Shown here one piece after another: positions 24,717-31,879 of a stretch of DNA of 37,004 nt; the stretch's first letter is position 1; each line of letters starts with the position of its first letter. The notes under the pieces were generated by a model, which had not been told where the DNA came from, ran no database searches, and saw only the letters and a program-made list of their open reading frames with translations. This stretch comes from Opitutia bacterium. GTDB taxonomy: Bacteria > Verrucomicrobiota > Verrucomicrobiia > Opitutales > Opitutaceae. The DNA is taken from contig PLOH01000077.1 of NCBI GenBank assembly GCA_003142955.1, forward strand, positions 31,706 through 68,709, written 5' to 3'. Both the position numbers and the translations under genes were made by a program.

Positions 24717-25127
24717 ATGAACAAAAACCCTCTCAGCAAAGGCGTCTTGACCGAGAACGACGCTGGAATCGGCCCGCCGACCCGCAAGATGGCGCAGGCA
24801 CGCGCGCGGGAGCTGGCCTTGATGGCCGGTCGAGTGCCGCCACACGTAACGCGGGCTGACTATGAACAGGCAAAACGTGAATTGATGGGCGAGCCGGATA
24901 TGAATCGGCAAGAGGCGATCCTCGAATCGCTCCCTGAGACAAATCGCTCGGATCCCATGCCAGACTCAACCGGTGAGCAGGTGCCGGAGTCCCCCAGCGA
25001 AGACGAGGATGATGAGGGGCGAAGCGAAACCGAGCAGCTTGTCGACGAGGGGGCAGAGGAAGCCGAGCGGGACCGAATGTTCCAAGCCGCCCGGGCAGCC
25101 GGGAAAACGGCGCGAGACCAACCGTGA
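24717..25127 (+). CDS. Hypothetical acidic protein, DUF2934-like
   Basis: Protein of 136 residues. The N-terminal half carries ARARELALMAGRVPPHVTRA then DYEQAKRELMGEPD, resembling short DUF2934-type helical segments (AxELA-xxxGR-xx-D-xxxA-x-REL). The C-terminal half is strongly acidic (PESPSEDEDDEGRSETEQLV) and probably disordered. Cytoplasmic; function unknown. Its stop overlaps a GTG that would have started the aldolase remnant that follows. Confidence 0.65.
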   Translation: MNKNPLSKGVLTENDAGIGPPTRKMAQARARELALMAGRVPPHVTRADYEQAKRELMGEPDMNRQEAILESLPETNRSDPMPDSTGEQVPESPSEDEDDEGRSETEQLVDEGAEEAERDRMFQAARAAGKTARDQP

Positions 25128-25435
25128 GTTCTTCGCCCGCACTAGAATCAACGGCGCAAGCGCTCGTGACTTCGGACAAAGGGATCTTGGCGGCCGATGA
25201 GAGTTTCCCGACCATCGGAAGAAGATTCGCGGCTCTCAATTTCCGTCCACCGAGAAGAATCGCCGGGCTTACCGCGAACTGTTGTTCACGACTCCTGCAT
25301 TGGGCGAATTCATCAGCAGCGCGATCCTGTTCGACGAAACGATTCACCAAAGGACCGGCGGAGGGCGCATTCGAGACGCTAGCAGCTCGACCTGCGTGGC
25401 GCACCCGGCGTGAATATTGAGCGTGCAGGTCGCAA
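25124..25435 (+). pseudogene. Remnant of class I fructose-bisphosphate aldolase
   Basis: Frame one from 25124 reads LESTAQALVTSDKGILAADE then SFPTIGRRFAALN, the classic aldolase start. One base is missing near 25240 (the sequence wants AATATTCCG); the next frame reads PSTEKNRRAYRELLFTTPAL, then GEFISSAILFDETIHQRTGG. Further shifts give AFETLAAR and APGVNIERAG up to about 25435. The Schiff-base lysine and the rest of the barrel are absent. The gene is cut off just before the sensor kinase. Confidence 0.88.
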
Positions 25436-25462
25436 AAGATACGGCACCCATAGTCGATTCTG

Positions 25463-26584
25463 ATGAGCAAGCTGATGGATTACGCCTTGTCGCCGCCGAA
25501 ACGGGTGATTGTGACAGTGTCATTGCTCCTGGCGGCGTTGATCGGCGTGGCGGATTATGCCACGGGACATATGCTCAGCTTGGCGCCCCTTTACCTGATC
25601 GCGATCTGCTGGGCGTGCTGGGCGGCGGGACGCCGCGCGGGCTTGGTACTCGCGGCGGTCAGCGCGGTCATCTGGCTGGTAGCGGACATGGCCACGGGCT
25701 ACTCTTACCCCAATCGAACCATCCTGTATTGGAACGCGCTGATGTTGCTGGTTCTGTTCATCGGCGTGGTTCTCCTGCTCGCGGCGTTTCGGGCGGCGCA
25801 CGACCACCTCGAAGAAACGGTGCAGCTGCGAACGGCGGCGCTGCAGCAGGAAATGGCCGACCGCACGCGGGCTGAGCAGGCAAAGCTCCAAGCCGAGCGT
25901 CTTGCCACCGTCGGCACCATGGCCGCCAAGATGGCCCATGAGGTCCGCAACCCGCTCGGTTCGATCACTTTGAATCTCGATTTGGTCGGTAAGGAAATCG
26001 CTGAGCTTGCGGGAGATAGCAAGCATTCCGCGGAAGAGGGGCGCCTGCTCGTGGAGGAAATTCGCAGCGAGATCCATAGGATCAAGCGTGTGATCGACGA
26101 TTATCTGCAGTTCGCCCGGCCGCGAGAACCAAAGCGGCAGCCGCTGGCGGTGAACGCCTTACTCGAACATAGACTGGCTTTCCTGTTCGACACATTCGAG
26201 CAGGCCCGGGTGAAACTGCGCACCGAGTTCGATCCGACGCTGGTCGATGTCCATGCCGACGCGGACCAGATCTGGGAGGCGGTTCTGAACTTGGTTCAAA
26301 ACAGCCTCGAAGCGATGCCCGACGGCGGTGAGCTGTTCGTCAGCACCCGACGCGAAGACAAGCAGGCACTTTTGCGTGTCACCGACACGGGCACTGGCAT
26401 AAACCCGGAGCAGCTCGCCCTGGTGTTCCGCCCCTTCTTTACGACCAAGACGGCGGGCACCGGCTTGGGGTTGGCGGTCGTGCAGCAGATCGCCGTTGAG
26501 AATGGCGGTTATATTGACTGTGACAGTGTCGAGGGCCGGGGCAGCACCTTTACGATTTTCCTGCCGCTCGCGGAGAGATCCTGA
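25463..26584 (+). CDS. Membrane sensor histidine kinase (NtrB/ZraS-like)
   Basis: Protein of 373 residues. The N-terminus has about four membrane helices (residues 14-32, 40-55, 60-76 and 90-109) with only short loops, so the signal is probably sensed in or at the membrane. A coiled linker (HLEETVQLRTAALQQEMADR) leads to HisKA with H159 in MAHEVRNPLGSI. The ATPase domain has the N box NLVQNSLEAMPDGG, G1 DTGTGINPE, F box FRPFFTTKTAGTGLGLAVVQ and G3 GRGSTFTIFLP. All catalytic motifs are present. It ends one base before the sigma-54 activator, its evident partner. Confidence 0.94.
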   Translation: MSKLMDYALSPPKRVIVTVSLLLAALIGVADYATGHMLSLAPLYLIAICWACWAAGRRAGLVLAAVSAVIWLVADMATGYSYPNRTILYWNALMLLVLFIGVVLLLAAFRAAHDHLEETVQLRTAALQQEMADRTRAEQAKLQAERLATVGTMAAKMAHEVRNPLGSITLNLDLVGKEIAELAGDSKHSAEEGRLLVEEIRSEIHRIKRVIDDYLQFARPREPKRQPLAVNALLEHRLAFLFDTFEQARVKLRTEFDPTLVDVHADADQIWEAVLNLVQNSLEAMPDGGELFVSTRREDKQALLRVTDTGTGINPEQLALVFRPFFTTKTAGTGLGLAVVQQIAVENGGYIDCDSVEGRGSTFTIFLPLAERS

Positions 26585-26585
26585 C

Positions 26586-27950
26586 ATGCCCATCGAACCG
26601 ACGATATTGCTGGTAGATGACGACGAGCGGCTGCGCCGCGCCGCCGGCAAGGTGCTGGCCGCTGCTGGTTACCGGGTGGTGAACGCGAGTTCCGGCCGGG
26701 AGGCGCTGGCGGCATTGCGGGAACATCCCGTGGCGTTGGCGATCTTCGACCTCCGCCTGCCGGATGTCGATGGCATCGCGCTTCTCCAACAAGCGCGCCA
26801 GCTCCGGCCCGACATCGAGGTCGTGATGATCACCGGGCACGGCAGCGTGGAGAAGGCGGTCGAAGCAATGCGGCTCGGGGCCTACGACTTCGTCGAGAAA
26901 CCGGTCGACAGCACCGCGCTATTGAAGGTGGTCGGCAAGGCGCTTGAACGGCAGAAGCTCAGCCGCGACAACAAGCGGTTGCGCCGGGAGCTGGACCAGG
27001 GACGCGGTCTCGAGGCGTTGATGGGCGACAGCCCGTCGATGCAGGCGGTCAAGGTTCTCATCCGCCAAGCCGCGCCGACCGACGTCAATGTGCTCATCCA
27101 GGGCGAAAGCGGCACCGGCAAGGAGCTGGTCGCCGATGCGCTCCACAGCCTGAGCGGACGAAGCGATGGCCCGCTGGTCAAGATCAGTTGCGCCGCGATT
27201 CCCGAGACCCTGCTGGAGAGTGAATTGTTCGGCCACGAACGCGGCGCGTTCACCGATGCCGCCGCCGCCAAGCCCGGCAAGTTCGAGCTGGCCGACGGGG
27301 GGACCCTGCTACTGGACGAGATCGCCGAGATGAGTCCGTCGTTGCAGGCGAAGCTGCTGCGCGTGCTGCAGGATGGACGATTCCAACGTTTGGGCGGCAC
27401 CAAGGAGCTCCAGGTTGATGTACGTCTGCTCGCCGCCACGCATGCCGACATCCCGCAGGCCCTGGCGGAGGGGAAATTCCGCTCGGACCTATATTACCGG
27501 ATCAACACGCTCCAGATTTCGCTGCCGGCGCTGCGCGACCGGCGCGAAGACATTCCGCTGCTTGCCGGACATTTTCTGAGCCGGTCGGCTGCGGCAATGA
27601 GCAAGCCCATCCGCACCATCGGCCCGCGAGCCTTGGACCAATTGCTCGCCCATTCCTGGCCGGGCAACGTCCGGGAGCTGGAACACGTCATTCAACGCGC
27701 GGTGGTCCTGGCCCCGGGTGACGCCATCACCAGCTTCACTTTTGCGCCGGCGACGGCCATAGCCGCCGAGCGCGCTCCGCCGATAGGCCCACACCTTTCG
27801 TTGCCCATCGGCTCCACCATGGACGAAGCCACCAAGCGTTTGGTCCAGGCCACGGTGGAGCAGTGCGGCGGCAACAAACTCAAGGCCGCACAGATCCTTG
27901 GGATTCCGCCGCGAACGATGTACCGGCATTTCGCCGACCTAAAACCGTAG
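26586..27950 (+). CDS. NtrC-family sigma-54-dependent response regulator
   Basis: Protein of 454 residues with the full three-domain layout. The receiver spans 6-120, with phosphorylation site D55 in LAIFDLRLPD and K105 in FVEKPVD. The AAA+ domain has Walker A GESGTGKE at 173-180, the sigma-54 contact loop GAFTDA at 220-225, Walker B LLLDEI, and the LRDRREDIPLLA and HSWPGNVRELEH sensor segments. A Fis-type HTH (GGNKLKAAQILGIPPRTMYR) closes the C-terminus. The usual loop is GAFTGA; GAFTDA is a variant also found in other activators. Paired with the upstream kinase; candidate target sites lie directly downstream. Confidence 0.95.
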   Translation: MPIEPTILLVDDDERLRRAAGKVLAAAGYRVVNASSGREALAALREHPVALAIFDLRLPDVDGIALLQQARQLRPDIEVVMITGHGSVEKAVEAMRLGAYDFVEKPVDSTALLKVVGKALERQKLSRDNKRLRRELDQGRGLEALMGDSPSMQAVKVLIRQAAPTDVNVLIQGESGTGKELVADALHSLSGRSDGPLVKISCAAIPETLLESELFGHERGAFTDAAAAKPGKFELADGGTLLLDEIAEMSPSLQAKLLRVLQDGRFQRLGGTKELQVDVRLLAATHADIPQALAEGKFRSDLYYRINTLQISLPALRDRREDIPLLAGHFLSRSAAAMSKPIRTIGPRALDQLLAHSWPGNVRELEHVIQRAVVLAPGDAITSFTFAPATAIAAERAPPIGPHLSLPIGSTMDEATKRLVQATVEQCGGNKLKAAQILGIPPRTMYRHFADLKP

Positions 27951-27966
27951 CCGGCAGCGGCCAAAC

Positions 27967-27995
27967 TGGCAGCCCGGCGACTGCCACTTTGGCAG
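27967..27995. promoter_or_regulatory. Inverted repeat, candidate activator-binding site
   Basis: TGGCAG (27967-27972), eight bases, CTGCCA (27981-27986), three bases, TGGCAG (27990-27995). The first pair is a perfect palindrome, and the third copy makes a second hairpin. It lies just after the activator stop and about 85-110 bases before the candidate -24/-12 promoter, a suitable distance for an enhancer. It could also act as an RNA hairpin. Confidence 0.4.
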
Positions 27996-28079
27996 AACCG
28001 CGAGCCCACGGATCGCTGCGGAACGACGCAATCGACACAAACGCCTCACCGCCAATCGCTCACCGCTCCGCTGGCCTCC

Positions 28080-28096
28080 TTGGCATCACACCTGCA
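28080..28096 (+). promoter_or_regulatory. Candidate sigma-54 (-24/-12) promoter
   Basis: TTGGCATCACACCTGCA has the exact GG-N10-GC spacing and matches TTGGCA at -24 and TGCA at -12. Expected start about 28107, only two bases before the ATG at 28109, so the message would be nearly leaderless; there is also no clear ribosome site. It directly follows the gene for a sigma-54 activator. Seen by eye only; chance matches occur in GC-rich DNA. Confidence 0.5.
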
Positions 28097-28108
28097 CTGT
28101 CCAAAGCA

Positions 28109-28780
28109 ATGCCAACGAAAATTCTTCGTCAGAAGTCCATCCTCGTAGTTGACGACGATGCCGCCATGCTCCGGGCGCTTGAAAAGGTCCTGCGGCAGGC
28201 GGGATGCCTCGTGACCCGGGCGCAAGCTGGGGACGAGGCGCTCGAGCAATTAGGCGACCGGGCAAAACGGTTTGACCTCGTCATCACCGATCTCTGCATG
28301 CCGCTCGTCAATGGCATGACTATCCTGCACGCCGTGCAGACTGTATTCCCTGAGCTGCCGGTCATGATCATTACGGCGTACGCTGGTCCCAACACGAAGG
28401 TAGAATTCCTCCAGCAGGGGGCGGCGGCCTTCCTGGAGAAACCATTGGACGCCCCGAAACTGCTCGAGGAGATCGCGCGCGTCCTGGCGGCCGGCAAAAC
28501 AAAGGGAACCAACCATGAAGCCAACAAGAACCAGATATTCTCGATCGCCGCGCCCACAGCGGTGAACGTGCTCCTCGCCGGAGATTTCACCCACTGGCAG
28601 GACCGGCCGATCCCCATGAAGAAACAGTCCGGCGGCCTCTGGCAGGTGACGATTGAGCTCCCGCCCGGACGACACCACTACCGGTTCATCGTCGACGGCG
28701 AATGGCGCGATGGCCCGGAATGTACCCTGTACGAGTCGAATTCGTGGGGCGGACAGAACGCGGTGCGGGATGTCCGCTGA
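28109..28780 (+). CDS. Response regulator receiver fused to an AMPK-type glycogen-binding (CBM48) domain
   Basis: Protein of 223 residues. The receiver, 10-128, carries acidic D15-D17, D61 in VITDLCMP, and K111 in FLEKPLDAP. A linker (KTKGTNHEANKNQ) leads to a carbohydrate-binding E-set domain at 142-223: FSIAAPTAVNVLLAGDFTHW then the IPMKK segment, LPPGRHHYRFIVDGEWRDGP, and the GGQNAVRDV end. W163, W199 and N217 line up with the glycogen-contacting W100, W133 and N150 of AMPK beta. No DNA-binding output is present. An out-of-frame ATG at 28515 preceded by AAAGGG suggests the second domain may once have been a separate gene that one base loss joined. Upstream of the glycogen genes. Confidence 0.88.
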   Translation: MPTKILRQKSILVVDDDAAMLRALEKVLRQAGCLVTRAQAGDEALEQLGDRAKRFDLVITDLCMPLVNGMTILHAVQTVFPELPVMIITAYAGPNTKVEFLQQGAAAFLEKPLDAPKLLEEIARVLAAGKTKGTNHEANKNQIFSIAAPTAVNVLLAGDFTHWQDRPIPMKKQSGGLWQVTIELPPGRHHYRFIVDGEWRDGPECTLYESNSWGGQNAVRDVR

Positions 28781-28870
28781 CCGCCCCGATGGATCTAACC
28801 CGCTTGGCCGTGAACCATTCCAATCCCCGGATTATCTTCGCATTATGAACCCAACAGCAAAAGGAAGAGC

Positions 28871-29383
28871 ATGAACAAGAACAATTCCATCGTGGCAATC
28901 TATCCATCGCACACGGCTGCCGAGGCGGCCATCAAGGAACTGCAGCAATCCGGTTTCGATATGAAGAAACTGTCGATTGTCGGACGCGACTATCACACCG
29001 ATGAGCACGTGGTCGGCTATTACAATGTTGGCGACCGGATGAAGCATTGGGGGAAAATAGGGGTCTTTTGGGGTTGGATATGGGGATGTTTTTTCGGCTC
29101 GGCGTTCTTCTTTATTCCAGGCATTGGGCCGTTGCTCATTGCGGGACCGCTGGTCGGGTGGCTTGTCGGGGCGCTGGAGAGTGCGGCCGTAGTGGGGGGC
29201 GTGAGCGCGCTTGGCGCGGGCTTGGTCAGCCTGGGCATCCCCAAGGACAGCGTTCTGCGGTATGAAACGGCGCTCAAGACCGACAAGTTTGTCCTCATCG
29301 CCCACGGCACCAACGAGGACACAACCCGTGCCAAAGAGATTCTCAACCGCACTAACCCGGAGACCCTGGAGCACCATCAATAG
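28871..29383 (+). CDS. General-stress-protein 17M-like membrane protein (DUF1269-like)
   Basis: Protein of 170 residues with AAGGAAGAG just before the ATG. The N-terminus, SIVAIYPSHTAAEAAIKELQ then QSGFDMKKLSIVGRDY, is a GSP17M/YflT-type ferredoxin-like domain. The middle has glycine-rich membrane hairpins (WGKIGVFWGWIWGCFFGSAF and IPGIGPLLIAGPLVGWLVGA). The C-terminus, YETALKTDKFVLIAHGTNED, completes the fold. These proteins are induced by stress in several phyla; molecular role unknown. The slipin gene begins two bases after its stop. Confidence 0.82.
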   Translation: MNKNNSIVAIYPSHTAAEAAIKELQQSGFDMKKLSIVGRDYHTDEHVVGYYNVGDRMKHWGKIGVFWGWIWGCFFGSAFFFIPGIGPLLIAGPLVGWLVGALESAAVVGGVSALGAGLVSLGIPKDSVLRYETALKTDKFVLIAHGTNEDTTRAKEILNRTNPETLEHHQ

Positions 29384-29384
29384 C

Positions 29385-30359
29385 ATGAAAACAAACAGAG
29401 CATTCCCAACGTTGATATTTTTTGTGATTTTTGGCCTCGGCGTGGCATTGGCGTACGCTAGGCACGGAGTTGCCGCGACGTGGGAAGTCGCCGGAATTTC
29501 TATCGGGGCCTTCGTTCTGGCCCTGCTCGTTTCTGCCGCCATCCAAATTGCCGACCAGTGGGATCGGGCAGTGATCTTGCGTCTCGGTCAATTCCACTCC
29601 CTGCGGGGACCGGGACTGTTTTTTATAATCCCGATCATCGATGCGATTCCCTTCTGGATCGACACCCGCGTCATCACGACTGGGTTCAAGGCGGAAAAGA
29701 CCCTGACCAAAGACACCGTTCCGGTGGACGTGGATGCCGTTCTGTTCTGGAAAGTGCTGGATCCAAAGAAGGCCGCCCTGGATGTCGCTGATTATAAAAG
29801 CGCCATCAGTTGGGCCTCCCAGACCGCCCTTCGGGATGTGATCGGCAAAACCGTGCTCGCAGAGATGCTGGAAGGCCGGGACAAAATCAGCAGCCTGCTG
29901 CAGAAGATCATTGACGAGCGCACCGAGCCTTGGGGCATCAATGTCATTTCAGTAGAGGTAAAGGATGTCCTGATTCCGCCAGCCTTGGAGGATGCGATGT
30001 CGATGCAGGCGCAGGCTGAAAGAGAACGTCAGGCCCGGGTGATTTTGGGAGACTCGGAGCGCCAGGTAGCCGAGAAATTTGCCGAAGCGGCCAAGAGCTA
30101 CGAACACAATCCCATCGCTTTGCATTTGCGGGCCATGAACATGCTTTACGAAGGATTGAAGGAGAATGCCACAATTGTGATCGTCCCCAGTACCGCGGTG
30201 GAATCCATGCAGCTTGGCGGGCTTGCCGGGATGACCGCGTTGACCATGGGATTGGGCCAGGAGAGCGCCAATGGAAACAAGCTGGGCGCCAACAGACACA
30301 AAGAAGGCGAATCTAAGCTCCCGGTGTCACTTGAAGACCCGGCACTCGAATCGCCTTAG
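29385..30359 (+). CDS. Slipin / stomatin-like SPFH membrane protein
   Basis: Protein of 324 residues. Two hydrophobic stretches at 8-26 and 35-55 are followed by an SPFH domain: DQWDRAVILRLGQFHSLRGP, GLFFIIPIIDAIPFWIDTRV, TKDTVPVDVDAVLFWKVLDP, and later EPWGINVISVEVKDVLIPPA. A QAQAERERQARVILGDSERQ coiled coil follows. Slipins form oligomeric scaffolds at membrane microdomains, often with an NfeD partner; none is nearby. The start at 29385 lies two bases after the GSP17M-like stop, so the two are probably one unit. Confidence 0.92.
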   Translation: MKTNRAFPTLIFFVIFGLGVALAYARHGVAATWEVAGISIGAFVLALLVSAAIQIADQWDRAVILRLGQFHSLRGPGLFFIIPIIDAIPFWIDTRVITTGFKAEKTLTKDTVPVDVDAVLFWKVLDPKKAALDVADYKSAISWASQTALRDVIGKTVLAEMLEGRDKISSLLQKIIDERTEPWGINVISVEVKDVLIPPALEDAMSMQAQAERERQARVILGDSERQVAEKFAEAAKSYEHNPIALHLRAMNMLYEGLKENATIVIVPSTAVESMQLGGLAGMTALTMGLGQESANGNKLGANRHKEGESKLPVSLEDPALESP

Positions 30360-30514
30360 AACCAGGCAATCCAAGAGCGCTGGTCACATAGAGGCGAAAA
30401 ACGAAGGGACAAAGATCGATTGGCGCCTGGAGCGCGTGTGGCACGGAGCCACCATCGCGCCTCGGGCGGGTCACGCTTGGCATCCTTTCCAGTCCAACTG
30501 CGGAACCTATACAG

Positions 30515-31012
30515 ATGCCTGATTCCATGCCGCTACTGCCACGGACGCCGAAACGCATCGGGGTCGCTGCCGATCACGGAGGATACGAATTGAAGGAACA
30601 TCTGGTCAGGATGTTGTACGACGCGGGCCATGACGTGATCGATTTCGGTGACCGCAAACCCGAATTGGACGATGATTACCCCGATTTCGTCGTGCCGCTG
30701 GCTCGTGCAGTTGCCGACGGCAAGGTGGAGCGGGGCGTGGCCATCTGCGGCAGCGGTGTCGGGGCATCAGTCGCCGCGAACAAAGTTGCAGGGGTTCGGG
30801 CCTGCTTGATTCACGAGAACTTTTCGGCGCATCAAGGCGTCGAGGACGACGACCTCAACATCATCTGCCTGGGCGGCCTCGTCGTCGGCGCCGCGACTGC
30901 CTGGGAGCTCGTTCAGACGTTCCTCGCGGCCCGTTTCAGCGGTGCGGATCGCCATCGCCGGCGTCTGGCGAAAGTGGCGGCACTCGAATGCAAACCCGCG
31001 AAGGCCGGATGA
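30515..31012 (+). CDS. rpiB: Ribose 5-phosphate isomerase B
   Basis: Protein of 165 residues, family RpiB/LacAB. RIGVAADHGGYELKEHLVRM holds the first active-site residues (D, H), YPDFVVPLARAVADG the middle, and GVAICGSGVGASVAANKVAG the catalytic cysteine and phosphate loop; DLNIICLGGLVVG closes the fold. It interconverts ribose and ribulose 5-phosphate in the pentose phosphate pathway. The tail (RFSGADRHRRRLAKVAALEC...) is usual for the family. It overlaps nothing; marC starts four bases after its stop. Confidence 0.94.
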   Translation: MPDSMPLLPRTPKRIGVAADHGGYELKEHLVRMLYDAGHDVIDFGDRKPELDDDYPDFVVPLARAVADGKVERGVAICGSGVGASVAANKVAGVRACLIHENFSAHQGVEDDDLNIICLGGLVVGAATAWELVQTFLAARFSGADRHRRRLAKVAALECKPAKAG

Positions 31013-31016
31013 CCCG

Positions 31017-31694
31017 ATGATCCTGTCCGATTTGAGCAAGCTCAGCGGGACCGTCCTGCTCATCGTCGGGGCTCTGCTGCCCGTGGTGAATCCGCTCGGG
31101 GACGCCCCAATCTTTTTGAGAATGACGACCGGCTGCGATGAATCGACGCGCGCCGATCTGGCAAAGCGCATCGCGTTCAACTCGTTCTTACTTGTGCTTG
31201 GGGCGATGCTCCTTGGCTCGTACGTCCTACGGTTGTTCGGAATTTCGATTCCTCTCGTGCAGGTTGCGGGCGGGGCCGTGGTGTGTGCGCTTGGCTGGAA
31301 ACTTCTGGCATCCGAAGCCCCGATGCACGCCGAGGTGCCCACCGACCCGATTCATGCCAGAGCGATCGCACTCGGACGGGCGTTTTCCCCGCTGACCATG
31401 CCGTTGACGATCGATGCCGGCGTCATTTCCGTCGCCGTTACGGTTGGGGCCAATCACGCGCACACGTTCGAATCCACACTGATCCAGTTGCTCGCCTCCA
31501 TCATCGGAGCCGGCATCATCGCACTCTCCGTCCTGCTGACATATCACTATGCCAATCGGGCCGGTGGAAGGATCGGGCACACAGGCATGATGGTGGTGTT
31601 GCGCCTTACTGCGTTCATCATGCTGTGCATCGGCGTGGGCATCACTTGGAACGGCGTCAAAGCGTTGCTCGCAGAGACTGGTATCCCTGCCTGA
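31017..31694 (+). CDS. marC: MarC family integral membrane protein
   Basis: Protein of 225 residues with six membrane helices. VLLIVGALLPVVNPLGDAPI holds the NPLG/NP motif of the family. FGISIPLVQVAGGAVVCALG and the matching half-repeat AFSPLTMPLTIDAGVISVAV show the internal duplication, and the C-terminal helix is MVVLRLTAFIMLCIGVGITW. The family was once linked to multiple antibiotic resistance, a role since disputed; transport substrate unknown. It follows rpiB by four bases, so the two are probably cotranscribed. Confidence 0.9.
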   Translation: MILSDLSKLSGTVLLIVGALLPVVNPLGDAPIFLRMTTGCDESTRADLAKRIAFNSFLLVLGAMLLGSYVLRLFGISIPLVQVAGGAVVCALGWKLLASEAPMHAEVPTDPIHARAIALGRAFSPLTMPLTIDAGVISVAVTVGANHAHTFESTLIQLLASIIGAGIIALSVLLTYHYANRAGGRIGHTGMMVVLRLTAFIMLCIGVGITWNGVKALLAETGIPA

Positions 31695-31879
31695 AGCGCA
31701 GCACAGGAGAATCGTCAAATGTCCAACCCGCGATTCGCAACGGTTTTTCAAAGTTGTGCCCTCCCGGGCGCAGATTCGCCGCAATTTCTTCTCGCCGCAT
31801 ACTTTAGCGGCACGGAGCGGCATCGATCGCGTCAGGCGAAAGGGGCGGCGCTCGGACCGTCGCCCACGAAGGAAACGTC

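Noticed and set aside
30420-30435. A second sigma-54-like site before rpiB (TTGGCGCCTGGAGCGC)
   Set aside because: Spacing fits GG-N10-GC, but the -12 side lacks the T residues and the match is near chance for GC-rich DNA.
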